Source: Ruminococcus sp. (lineage in GTDB: Bacteria > Bacillota_A > Clostridia > Oscillospirales > Ruminococcaceae). From it: a stretch of 14,499 nucleotides of DNA. The stretch lies in assembly GCA_017418765.1 (NCBI GenBank), contig JAFOMV010000270.1:1-14499 (forward strand). The letters are read 5' to 3'. The notes below the pieces were generated by a model. That model searched no databases. It was given only the letters and a program-made list of their open reading frames with translations, and was not told the DNA's origin. The position numbers and the translations under genes were made by a program. Below, piece after piece: positions 6,753-13,477 of the stretch. The number at the start of each line of letters is the position of its first letter. Within the stretch, counting starts at the first letter, position 1.

Positions 6753-7457
6753 CTATTCTTCCAGATTGTCTATATCATTGAGCTGAAGATAGATGCGCTG
6801 CATCTGCATATCTGTTTCGGCAATGCGCTCTGCACACTCACGAAGCTCCTCAGATATCTCATTCGGTATGGCAGAGGATGGCTTGTATTTGAGCTGATGT
6901 TCCAGGCTTGCCCAGAAATCCATTGCGATAGTTCTTATCTGTATCTCTACCGGAGCATATTGCTTATGGGTCGAAAGATAAACAGGAACATTAACAACAA
7001 GATGATAGCTTCTGTAGCCGCTTTTCTTAGGATGTTTTATGTAGTCCTTACGCTTGATGACAGTAAAGTCGTCACGCTGACCCAGCATATCCACAAGGGA
7101 GTAAATATCGCTGATATAGCAGCAGGTCACTCTTATGCCTGCAATATCAAGCAGGTTTCTTCTTGCAGCGTCAGTTGTAAGAGGGAGCCCCTTTTTTTCA
7201 AGTTTGCCTATAATAGACTGCGGAGATTTCAGCCTGTCTTCAATGTTATGTATAGGGTTTCTCTGATATTTAAGATTGAATTCGTTGTTGAGTATGTCAA
7301 GATAGGATTTGACTACAGTGATAGCTGATTCGTATAGATGTGCAAGCTCCATGAAATCATAGAAGATTCGGGCGGCACGTTCTTTGAATGATTCGTTGGT
7401 CTCGATACGAGCCGGAAGGTTATTCAGCGTATCTATATAGAAATCCATTTCTCCCAT
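6753..7457 (-). CDS. relQ: Small alarmone synthetase, RelQ/YjbM type
   Basis: This enzyme transfers pyrophosphate from ATP to GDP or GTP to make (p)ppGpp, the stringent-response signal. The 234-aa protein contains only the synthetase domain, with no hydrolase, TGS or ACT regions, as in RelQ/RelP proteins (usually about 210-230 aa). Motifs are DIAGIRV at 104-110, the substrate loop YIKHPKKSGYRSYH at 139-152 with Y148, and VEIQIRT with the likely metal ligand E171, followed by FWASLEHQLKYK at 181-192. RelQ is preferred over RelP from overall motif likeness, which is a judgement. GAAAGGA (7467-7473) is 9 nt before the ATG. It has its own promoter about 60 nt upstream but also lies downstream of rarA without a clear terminator between them. 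Confidence 0.93.
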   Translation of the reverse strand: MGEMDFYIDTLNNLPARIETNESFKERAARIFYDFMELAHLYESAITVVKSYLDILNNEFNLKYQRNPIHNIEDRLKSPQSIIGKLEKKGLPLTTDAARRNLLDIAGIRVTCCYISDIYSLVDMLGQRDDFTVIKRKDYIKHPKKSGYRSYHLVVNVPVYLSTHKQYAPVEIQIRTIAMDFWASLEHQLKYKPSSAIPNEISEELRECAERIAETDMQMQRIYLQLNDIDNLEE

Positions 7458-7517
7458 TTTGTTCCATCCTTTCTGTTACATGATCTTATGGTGTGAGAAC
7501 TCATCATATATAAATAT

Positions 7518-7545
7518 ATTATATCATGTTTTAGTGTAAAGTCAA
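7518..7545 (-). promoter_or_regulatory. Promoter of the alarmone synthetase gene
   Basis: On the minus strand, TTGACT (7545-7540) and an extended -10 TGATATAAT (TATAAT at 7523-7518) are separated by 16 bp. Confidence 0.83.
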
Positions 7546-7550
7546 TCGGG

Positions 7551-7590
7551 AAAAATGTCAGTATTTTGAAAATCTAATGAAAAAATGTCA
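7551..7590 (-). repeat. Direct repeat upstream of the alarmone synthetase promoter
   Basis: On the minus strand the 10-mer TGACATTTTT occurs twice, at 7590-7581 and 7560-7551. The copies are exactly 30 bp apart, about three helical turns, just upstream of the -35 element. A regulatory role is only a possibility. Confidence 0.4.
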
Positions 7591-7608
7591 AAAATACATA
7601 ATAGAGAA

Positions 7609-8880
7609 TTATTCAGCTTCGTCAATTATCTTTTTTCGGTACAGCCACGCAGACTGTTCCTGCTTGTTATCGCCGTAGTTGTAGTAAATATGCCCTGCAA
7701 GAGCATCGGGGAGATACTGCTGTTTCACGTAGTGGTTCTTGTAATCGTGGGGATACTTGTAATGCTGTCCCACAACAGCTGCACCTTTACCGTCGAAATG
7801 TTTGTTTTGCAGGTGGCGAGGGAAGTCGAGAGCATCACAGCTTTTCAAGTCAGCTATAGCCGCATCGATAGCCGCTTCTGCGCTGTTGGACTTGGGAGCG
7901 GTAGCAAGCAGGATTATAGCCTCTGCCAGAGGTATCCTTGCTTCGGGCAGACCCAGCTGTAACGCAGAATCCACACAAGCTTTAGTGATTGCGATTGCCT
8001 GCGGATAAGCGAGACCGATGTCCTCAGCTGCAATTACAAGAAGCCTGCGTGACAGGGAAATGATATCGCCTGCCTCAATAAGACGGGCAGCATAGTGAAG
8101 TGCAGCATTTTCATCTGAGCCTCGTATGGACTTCTGAAGCGCTGAAAGAATATCGTAGTGCTGGTCTCCGTCACGGTCATAGCGAATATTGCTGCGCTGT
8201 GCCAGAATTTTCAGTGAATCCGAAGTAACGTTGACTTTTCCCTCTGAAGCTTCTCCGCATATCACAGCAAGTTCAGCGGTATTCATAGCTTTGCGGACAT
8301 CACCGCCGCAGCTGTATGCGATACGTGTGATGATATCGTCAGATGCTTCTATTTCGTAACCGTTTTCCTCAGAGATGATACGGAATGCACGGCGAATAGC
8401 AGGCATAAGCTGCTCGGCGGAAACAGGTTTGAACTCAAACACGGTGCTTCGGCTTATCACAGCATTGTATACCGAAAAATACGGGTTCTCAGTAGTTGAA
8501 GCAATGAGCGTGATATCACCGTTTTCGATGTATTCCAGAAGACTTTGCTGCTGCTTTTTATTAAGATACTGTATCTCGTCAAGATAGAGGAGGATACCGT
8601 TTTCGCTTCCGAACGTGCCGATCTCAGCCACAACGTCCTTGATATCGGAGATTGACGCATTTGTGCCGTTGAGCTTGTACAGCGACATACCGCAGTTTTC
8701 AGCTATAATTCGGGCAACAGTGGTCTTGCCCACACCTGACGGGCCGTAGAATATCATATTTGGTACGGTACCGCTGTCGATAATACGGCGCAGCGGCTTT
8801 CCGTCGGCAAGGATGTGTTCCTGTCCGACCACATCGGCAAGGGTTTTAGGGCGAATCTTATCAGCTAAAGGCGCAGACAT
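7609..8880 (-). CDS. rarA: Replication-associated recombination protein A (RarA/MgsA), AAA+ ATPase
   Basis: RarA is a clamp-loader-like ATPase that acts at stalled replication forks. The 423-aa protein is of typical length. Residues 46-53 form Walker A (GPSGVGKT). LYLDEIQYLNK holds Walker B D101-E102. STTENP (128-133) is sensor 1, ISRS with R144 is the likely arginine finger, and GGDVRKAMN (192-200) is sensor 2. The C-terminal half has the RarA tetramerisation region, including LVIAAEDIGLAYPQA and the PKSNSAEAAID run. It is the third gene of the minus-strand operon. Its AAGGAGG site (8893-8887) overlaps the stop of the acetyltransferase gene 6 nt before the ATG, which suggests coupling. No terminator is visible after it. 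Confidence 0.95.
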   Translation of the reverse strand: MSAPLADKIRPKTLADVVGQEHILADGKPLRRIIDSGTVPNMIFYGPSGVGKTTVARIIAENCGMSLYKLNGTNASISDIKDVVAEIGTFGSENGILLYLDEIQYLNKKQQQSLLEYIENGDITLIASTTENPYFSVYNAVISRSTVFEFKPVSAEQLMPAIRRAFRIISEENGYEIEASDDIITRIAYSCGGDVRKAMNTAELAVICGEASEGKVNVTSDSLKILAQRSNIRYDRDGDQHYDILSALQKSIRGSDENAALHYAARLIEAGDIISLSRRLLVIAAEDIGLAYPQAIAITKACVDSALQLGLPEARIPLAEAIILLATAPKSNSAEAAIDAAIADLKSCDALDFPRHLQNKHFDGKGAAVVGQHYKYPHDYKNHYVKQQYLPDALAGHIYYNYGDNKQEQSAWLYRKKIIDEAE

Positions 8881-8891
8881 AGTTTTCCTCC

Positions 8892-9344
8892 TTATGTATC
8901 AAGGTCAAGCACCATAAAGACGTTTGCGTTCAGATCGTCGCAATATCTTTCGGTAAAAGTAAATCCGTTCCGTTTATAGAGGGATATGGCACGTTTACTT
9001 GAATAGGTAGTACCGAGGTACATTTTCTTGTATTTCTGTTCACGGGCATGGTCAATTGCACTCATCAGCATTTTGTATCCCAGCTTTTTGCCCTGGTAGC
9101 TGTCGCTGAGGTAAAGTCCGCTAAGCTCGCATTTTTCATCGCTGAGGTGCTTCATAGCAGTCACGCCTACAACGGTCCCGTTATCGATGAGGCACCACAG
9201 ATCATCGAAGTATCGGGCGATATTGTCGTAGAAGCTGTTGCGGACTGACTCACCGAAAGCGTTACCCGATACAGGGATGATACTGCTGAAAAATCGGCTG
9301 ACATCAGCTTTCATTTCGTGGCTGTAGGGGAGAAGTGTAATCAT
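8892..9344 (-). CDS. GNAT family N-acetyltransferase
   Basis: This 150-aa protein has the GNAT fold motifs. VVGVTAMKHL at residues 58-67 is a likely central strand. LSGLYLSDSYQGKKLGYKML at 74-93 holds the acetyl-CoA pyrophosphate loop (Q84-G-K-K-L-G), and AISLYKRNGF at 119-128 is the late motif. The acceptor substrate cannot be predicted. It starts 4 nt after the stop of the VOC-pyrophosphatase gene and is followed 11 nt later by rarA, so the three are probably translated from one message. Its ribosome binding site is weak (AAGGCGG inside the upstream gene), which fits translational coupling. Confidence 0.9.
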   Translation of the reverse strand: MITLLPYSHEMKADVSRFFSSIIPVSGNAFGESVRNSFYDNIARYFDDLWCLIDNGTVVGVTAMKHLSDEKCELSGLYLSDSYQGKKLGYKMLMSAIDHAREQKYKKMYLGTTYSSKRAISLYKRNGFTFTERYCDDLNANVFMVLDLDT

Positions 9345-9348
9345 TGCT

Positions 9349-10062
9349 TTATCCGCCTTCCGCCAGTAATTCGGGACATTTGTCCATGATTATTTCATGA
9401 GTGAAATACTTCTCCGTGAAACAGACCTGCTGTTCGATCTCATCAGCTGTAAATGACATCCCCTCGGGACAGACTACCCATTTTTCCTCAACGTCATCAG
9501 CGCGTCTTATTACGGCGATTATCTCTCCTGTGAACGTATCAACGGGATGATCGACACCGAGGATGTAAGCATCCTGTTCTTCACCGTCAGGAGCGATAAT
9601 TCCGTCAATATAGCCGTAGTTAACAGGATAGACCATATCAGTATATTTGGGGTGAGTACTTCCCAGTGGACGGTCAACAGTTACAGTAACAGTTCTTCCG
9701 ATGATATCATTCAGCTTATAGGTCGCGGTTATTTCAATATGATTTCCTTCGCTATCAATAAATTCAGCCACAAAGTTATCATTAATCCGCGTAATGGGAA
9801 AGTAAATCGACTTCCCTCTAAGTTTTGCCTGCATTGAGCTGAGGCTGTCAACGCTAATACTTGGCAGACAGTTGCTGCCAAACGTATGAGACTCGTTCAT
9901 TTTCTCAAAGGGAAACAGTCCCAGTCTAAAGCCGTTTACATCAAAAACACTGTAAACATCGCTTTTTTCAGTAACTTTTTGCTCGAAAAAGTTCTCGTAA
10001 AAATTTATTGCTCTGTCCATGTTTTTGACGCAAAGATAGAGCGAATTAATGTGAAATTCCAT
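9349..10062 (-). CDS. Fusion of a VOC (glyoxalase-like) domain and an inorganic pyrophosphatase-like domain
   Basis: This 237-aa protein has two parts. Residues about 1-114 match the vicinal-oxygen-chelate fold: LYLCVKNMDRAINFYENFF early and FIDSEGNHIEI near 101-111, with E110 at the usual last metal position. The usual first ligand position appears to be S7. Residues about 118-225 match a divergent family I pyrophosphatase: YPVNYGYI at 145-152 corresponds to YPCNYGYI of the E. coli enzyme, and PDGEEQD at 158-164 to DGDPVD, where the second aspartate is Glu. RRADDVEEKWVV at 186-197 corresponds to the D97/D102/K104 block, where D102 appears as Glu. Stand-alone copies of the second domain occur in Clostridia and are annotated as inorganic diphosphatase. 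The activity of either part is unproven. AAGGTGG (10073-10067) is only 4 nt before the ATG. It is the first gene of the operon with the acetyltransferase and rarA. Confidence 0.85.
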   Translation of the reverse strand: MEFHINSLYLCVKNMDRAINFYENFFEQKVTEKSDVYSVFDVNGFRLGLFPFEKMNESHTFGSNCLPSISVDSLSSMQAKLRGKSIYFPITRINDNFVAEFIDSEGNHIEITATYKLNDIIGRTVTVTVDRPLGSTHPKYTDMVYPVNYGYIDGIIAPDGEEQDAYILGVDHPVDTFTGEIIAVIRRADDVEEKWVVCPEGMSFTADEIEQQVCFTEKYFTHEIIMDKCPELLAEGG

Positions 10063-10087
10063 TGTACCACCTTGATTAATAGTATAG

Positions 10088-10093
10088 ATTATA
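10088..10093 (-). promoter_or_regulatory. Possible -10 element for the VOC-pyrophosphatase/GNAT/rarA operon
   Basis: TATAAT on the minus strand lies about 25 nt before the first start codon. No convincing -35 sits 16-18 bp upstream, so this is tentative. Confidence 0.35.
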
Positions 10094-10152
10094 ATTTATG
10101 TTTGTATGGTCTGATATTATCCATCCGAAATGTTAGAAATTACATTTTGGGC

Positions 10153-10179
10153 GTTCCCTCTGGAATTTGCCAAAGGAAC
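10153..10179 (-). repeat. Imperfect inverted repeat in the gap between glyA and the VOC-pyrophosphatase operon
   Basis: GTTCCCTCTGG (10153-10163) and CCAAAGGAAC (10170-10179) flank a 6-nt spacer. Read on the minus strand, they fold with one bulged base and one G-U pair. No T-tract follows on either strand, so it is not an obvious terminator. It could be a leader structure or a protein site. The rest of this gap (10094-10245) shows nothing else clear. Confidence 0.35.
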
Positions 10180-10245
10180 ACAGCTACTTTGAGATCTATT
10201 CATATTATCAGCAAGATATTACGTTAAATCCTGATATATACTATC

Positions 10246-10280
10246 AAAAAACATAGGGACGGACAGCCTGTCCGTCCCTT
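10246..10280 (-). terminator. glyA terminator
   Basis: AGGGACGGACAG (10255-10266) and CTGTCCGTCCCT (10268-10279) are perfect complements. The inner bases form the loop. On the minus strand the stem is followed after three bases by TTTTTT (10251-10246). It ends glyA. Confidence 0.88.
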
Positions 10281-10292
10281 AACAGCTATTGA

Positions 10293-11549
10293 TTACTTGT
10301 AAAGTGGGAACTTCTCGCAGATAGCGTTAACGCCTGCACGGATCTCGTCAGCCTTGTTCTCGAAATCTGTAGCGCAAAGGTAGATGTACTCAGCGATCTT
10401 TTCCATTTCCTCAACACCGAGACCTCTTGTTGTAACAGCAGGAGTACCGATACGGATACCGCTTGTTACGAATGGCTTCTCAGGGTCATTGTGGATAGCG
10501 TTCTTGTTAACTGTGATATAAACCTCGTCAAGTCTGTGTTCCAGTTCTTTACCTGTGATCTTGAAAGGACGGAGATCAACCAGCATAAGGTGGTTGTCTG
10601 TACCGCCTGAAACGAGATTGAAGCCTCTCTTGAGGAGACCGTCAGCAAGTGCCTTAGCGTTCTCGACTATACGCTTCTGGTATTCCTTGAACTCAGGTTT
10701 GAGAGCCTCACCGAAGCAAACAGCCTTAGCAGCGATGGTGTGCATCAGAGGGCCGCCCTGTGTGCCGGGGAAGATAGCGGAGTTGATCTTCTTAGCAAGG
10801 AATTCGTTATTTGTGAGGATAAGACCGCCTCTTGGTCCACGGAGAGTCTTATGAGTTGTAGTTGTAACGATGTCAGCGTATGGAACAGGTGACTCGTGGC
10901 AGCCTGCTGCAACGAGACCAGCAATGTGAGCCATATCTACCATAAGGAGAGCACCGACAGCCCTTGCGATCTCTGAAAGACGCTTGAAGTCGAGAGCACG
11001 TGGATAAGCAGATGCGCCTGCAACGATAAGCTTTGGCTTGTTCTTGTTAGCAAGCTTATATACCTCGTCATAGTTGATAGTCTCAGTCTCATCGTCAAGA
11101 CCGTATGAAACGAAATTGAAGAACTTACCTGAGATATTTACAGGTGAACCGTGAGTGAGGTGACCGCCGTCAGCAAGGCTCATACCGAGAACGGTGTCGC
11201 CGGGCTGAAGCAGAGCAAAATAAACAGCTGTATTAGCCTGTGCACCTGAGTGAGGCTGAACGTTTGCGTACTTAGCGCCGAAAAGTTTGCAAGCTCTTTC
11301 TATAGCGATCTTCTCAACTTCGTCAACACACTGACATCCGCCGTAGTAACGCTTTCCGGGATAACCTTCAGCATACTTGTTTGTAAGAACGCTTCCCATA
11401 GCAGCCATAACAGCAGGGGAAACGATGTTCTCGCTTGCGATGAGCTCGAGGTTTCTCTGCTGACGAGCGAGCTCCTGATTCATTGCTTCACCGACTGCGG
11501 GATCATACTTTGAAACGAAGCCGATGGAGTCCATAAGATCATTATACAT
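10293..11549 (-). CDS. glyA: Serine hydroxymethyltransferase
   Basis: GlyA interconverts serine and glycine using tetrahydrofolate, and supplies one-carbon units as 5,10-methylene-THF. It is a cytoplasmic PLP enzyme of 418 aa, the normal length. Visible features are [10 protein letters not shown] at residues 36-45, [11 protein letters not shown] at 61-71, QPHSGAQAN at 98-106, VDMAHIAG with D205 and H207, and the PLP lysine K234 in [14 protein letters not shown]. The late [14 protein letters not shown] motif is also present. AAAGGAG lies about 10 nt before the ATG. It is a single-gene unit with a promoter and terminator. The leader is about 55 nt, too short for a glycine riboswitch. Confidence 0.97.
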   Translation of the reverse strand: MYNDLMDSIGFVSKYDPAVGEAMNQELARQQRNLELIASENIVSPAVMAAMGSVLTNKYAEGYPGKRYYGGCQCVDEVEKIAIERACKLFGAKYANVQPHSGAQANTAVYFALLQPGDTVLGMSLADGGHLTHGSPVNISGKFFNFVSYGLDDETETINYDEVYKLANKNKPKLIVAGASAYPRALDFKRLSEIARAVGALLMVDMAHIAGLVAAGCHESPVPYADIVTTTTHKTLRGPRGGLILTNNEFLAKKINSAIFPGTQGGPLMHTIAAKAVCFGEALKPEFKEYQKRIVENAKALADGLLKRGFNLVSGGTDNHLMLVDLRPFKITGKELEHRLDEVYITVNKNAIHNDPEKPFVTSGIRIGTPAVTTRGLGVEEMEKIAEYIYLCATDFENKADEIRAGVNAICEKFPLYK

Positions 11550-11611
11550 TTTAGTGACACTCCTTTAAGATAATTATAAACTTAATGACAGGCAAAACAC
11601 GCCATAATATG

Positions 11612-11640
11612 ATTATACATTACTTTTATTTAAATTTCAA
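11612..11640 (-). promoter_or_regulatory. glyA promoter
   Basis: On the minus strand, TTGAAA (11640-11635) and an extended -10 TGTATAAT (TATAAT 11617-11612) are separated by 17 bp. The start is expected near 11605. Confidence 0.82.
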
Positions 11641-11650
11641 TAGGAAATAG

Positions 11651-11694
11651 CAAAAAAAACAAAAAAATAAATGCAGCTGTTGAAACTGCATTTA
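11651..11694 (-). terminator. Terminator of the dockerin operon
   Basis: On the minus strand, TAAATGCAG (11694-11686) pairs with CTGCATTTA (11676-11668) across a 9-nt loop. Two long T runs follow, down to about 11652. It lies 15 nt after the dockerin gene stop. Confidence 0.9.
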
Positions 11695-11708
11695 TCATGT
11701 ATCAGCAC

Positions 11709-12542
11709 TTATTGTGGAATAATACTGTTCCAGTCAGCTTTATATCCTGCTGATGCTATTGCGTAATATTTGAGTATATATGATGCATCTCTTGCATCGA
11801 TCAGACCGTCCATATTCACATCAGCCCTTTTGATGAAATCCGACGATAATCTGTAGTCTGACTTTGATGCGTAGTCTGCATATGAAGTGAGTACAGCTGA
11901 GGCATCTATGGAATCGACAGCTCCATTTCCGTTGACATCGCCGAGGTAGTCATAGCAGTTGATAACATAGCTGTAAAGAGGCTTATCATCACCAAGCGGT
12001 ACTATATTAATAGTTGCACTGTCAGAAGTATAGAAAGCTTCTTTAAGATTGGACGGAAATGCGGTACAGCTTGAAGTTATGTCTAAAGTGGAAGTTTCTG
12101 TCATGTAGTTGCCGTTTTCATCCTTCTGGGGAAGCTGAGTTGTCACGGTAATTGCCGCTTTAAAACCATAAAGGTCAACTCTGCCTGATCTTGAATAGTA
12201 TTTTGTTACAGCCGGAACGCCGTCAAGTGAAATGAAAGCAGTTTTAGATAGTGCATGAATAGTAAGATTTGAACTTGCAGTTGACGGCATGATATCCCAT
12301 GATGAGAAATCCTGTTCTGTGTACTTATCTATATGCTTATGCAGTGAAGATGTATCTACAGAAGAATAATCAATGTTTTCGCCATCAGCGACAGTAAGTA
12401 TCTTCATTACTTTACCGTCAAAATCAAGAAAGGTGACGGTGTGTTTATTGTCAGCGGCTGAAGCATACTGTGAAAATAAAGCTGCATTTCCTAAAGCAAC
12501 GGCTATAGAGACAAAAGCAGCAATGATCCTGTTTTTATGCAT
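11709..12542 (-). CDS. Secreted dockerin-containing protein
   Basis: This 277-aa protein starts with a signal peptide (MHKNR, then a hydrophobic stretch, with likely cleavage near YASA-A at residues 26-30). Residues about 34-60 (HTVTFLDFDGK, then VADGENIDY) resemble the Listeria-Bacteroides/InlB-type beta repeat. Residues 100-195 look like beta strands of unknown family. The C-terminus is a type I dockerin with two calcium loops: D202-V-N-G-N-G-A-V-D-S-I-D213 and D241-V-N-M-D-G-L-I-D-A-R-D252. Dockerins anchor proteins to cohesins on cellulosome scaffoldins at the cell surface. No catalytic domain is recognised, so it may be a structural, binding or regulatory component. It is the last gene of a three-gene operon. 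Its TAGGAG site (12554-12549) overlaps the upstream stop. Confidence 0.92.
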   Translation of the reverse strand: MHKNRIIAAFVSIAVALGNAALFSQYASAADNKHTVTFLDFDGKVMKILTVADGENIDYSSVDTSSLHKHIDKYTEQDFSSWDIMPSTASSNLTIHALSKTAFISLDGVPAVTKYYSRSGRVDLYGFKAAITVTTQLPQKDENGNYMTETSTLDITSSCTAFPSNLKEAFYTSDSATINIVPLGDDKPLYSYVINCYDYLGDVNGNGAVDSIDASAVLTSYADYASKSDYRLSSDFIKRADVNMDGLIDARDASYILKYYAIASAGYKADWNSIIPQ

Positions 12543-12551
12543 AGAAAACTC

Positions 12552-12830
12552 CTATCTGTTTTTAAGGCAGAAAAGTCTGCATGTTCGGGAAATTTTTGAG
12601 CAAAGCTGCATATAACGTGAAAAATTCATACGCAGGCACATGAAATCTGCTGAGATAAATCCCTGAGTTGTTTCGTCATATGAGTAAATGGCATATAGAA
12701 CAACTTCATCCCAGTCAATTATCTCAGCTTTTCTGATCGCTTTCTCATAGTATTCTTTTCGGATACTTTCTATAGTTTCGATGGGATGAAAGCCATGATA
12801 TACAGAATTGATGTAAAGATCTATATCCAT
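12552..12830 (-). CDS. Hypothetical 92-aa protein in the dockerin operon
   Basis: I do not recognise this protein. It is soluble, with no signal peptide or membrane segment, and it has an acidic, aromatic N-terminal half. It ends in a basic tail with four cysteines in the last 30 residues (C65, C77, C84, C88). AAAGGG overlaps the previous stop, 8 nt before the ATG. It lies 5 nt after the small membrane protein gene and 9 nt before the dockerin gene. This packing is the main reason to treat it as real. The start and product are reasonable, but the function is unknown. Confidence 0.7.
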   Translation of the reverse strand: MDIDLYINSVYHGFHPIETIESIRKEYYEKAIRKAEIIDWDEVVLYAIYSYDETTQGFISADFMCLRMNFSRYMQLCSKISRTCRLFCLKNR

Positions 12831-12835
12831 ATTAA

Positions 12836-13099
12836 TTACCCTTTATCGTGATCGGTTTTATCATCCGGCTGAGAGAAAGCATCATTCTTGATATTTTTTG
12901 TACGGACCTTATAAGTGATAATAGTGCTTGATATAAGTGTTACAGCAAATATAAGAACAAGGACAATGATTATCGGGGCGTTGATCTTTTCATGGCGGAC
13001 AGGAGCATCAGCAGCATATGCAACGGCAGGCCGGAAAAATATGGCTGCTGCGGAGAATAAGGCTGACAATGACAAAAGAATACCTTTGAGCTTATGCAT
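12836..13099 (-). CDS. Small signal-peptide/single-membrane-span protein
   Basis: This 87-aa protein has an N-terminal signal peptide (MHKLKG, a hydrophobic core, and likely cleavage near AYA-A at residues 27-30). A short external stretch of about 12 residues follows, then a membrane span at about 42-63 and a basic then acidic tail (YKVRTKNIKN, later DDKTDHDKG). The layout suggests a mature protein of under 60 residues, mostly membrane and cytoplasmic tail. The start at 13099 is chosen because AAAGGAG (13114-13108) lies 8 nt before it. The ATG 24 nt further upstream sits inside the -10 promoter element. It is the first gene of the dockerin operon. Its function is unknown. Confidence 0.8.
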   Translation of the reverse strand: MHKLKGILLSLSALFSAAAIFFRPAVAYAADAPVRHEKINAPIIIVLVLIFAVTLISSTIITYKVRTKNIKNDAFSQPDDKTDHDKG

Positions 13100-13121
13100 A
13101 ATGACAACTCCTTTCCACTTC

Positions 13122-13150
13122 ATTATAACATACGTAAATATATTTGTCCA
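13122..13150 (-). promoter_or_regulatory. Promoter of the dockerin operon
   Basis: On the minus strand, TGGACA (13150-13145) and an extended -10 TGTTATAAT (TATAAT 13127-13122) are separated by 17 bp. The start should be near 13115. The AT-rich stretch between here and the tRNA promoter (13151-13272) holds nothing else I can identify. Confidence 0.85.
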
Positions 13151-13272
13151 GTAAAAAAGGTTGAGTAATGTGATTAAAAGATGAAAATTGTATATGATAA
13201 TATATATAATATAAAATAAACGGCAATAAATGTTGATAATAATATCTGATAATGAAAAAAATTGAAACAGTG

Positions 13273-13301
13273 TTGACTTTACAGTTATTATATGTTATAA
13301 T
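13273..13301 (+). promoter_or_regulatory. tRNA-Pro promoter
   Basis: TTGACT (13273-13278) and an extended -10 TGTTATAAT (TATAAT 13296-13301) are separated by 17 bp. They lie about 30 nt before the mature tRNA. Confidence 0.87.
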
Positions 13302-13337
13302 ATATATCGTTGGTTAAAGAGCAATAGGCTTAATCGT

Positions 13338-13413
13338 CTGGGTGTGGCGCAGTTGGTAGCGCGCTACCTTGGGGTGGTAGAGGCCGTGGGTTCAAGTCCC
13401 GTCACTCAGACCA
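13338..13413 (+). tRNA. tRNA-Pro, anticodon GGG, CCA encoded
   Basis: A complete 76-nt cloverleaf is visible. The acceptor arms are CTGGGTG (13338-13344) and CACTCAG (13403-13409). The D arm is GCGC-AGTTGGTA-GCGC. The anticodon arm is CTACC-TTGGGGT-GGTAG, giving anticodon GGG. The T arm is GTGGG-TTCAAGT-CCCGT, with two wobble pairs at its base. Discriminator A13410 is followed by an encoded CCA. It reads CCC and CCU proline codons. Confidence 0.96.
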
Positions 13414-13431
13414 TTTGATCAACTTTACCCC

Positions 13432-13464
13432 AAAAGCAGGTATCATTTGATACCTGCTTTTTTT
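13432..13464. terminator. Terminator after tRNA-Pro, possibly bidirectional
   Basis: AAAGCAGGTATCA (13433-13445) pairs with TGATACCTGCTTT (13448-13460), with a T-tract to 13464. The innermost bases form the loop. The opposite strand also ends in a T run, so it may end the converging radical SAM gene as well. Confidence 0.9.
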
Positions 13465-13477
13465 GTAGTTAAAATTA

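Noticed and set aside
6729..7328. 199-residue plus-strand open frame opposite the alarmone synthetase gene
   Set aside because: It is antisense to a clear RelQ-type gene, starts inside a terminator hairpin, and has no ribosome binding site or recognisable family.
11550..11640. Glycine or folate riboswitch before glyA
   Set aside because: The predicted leader is only about 55 nt, has only a tiny GGC/GCC stem, and shows no conserved riboswitch core.
13151..13272. Origin-like or attachment-site sequence in the AT-rich gap before tRNA-Pro
   Set aside because: There are no DnaA-box clusters, no repeat of the tRNA 3' end and no integrase nearby. The AT content fits two divergent promoters.
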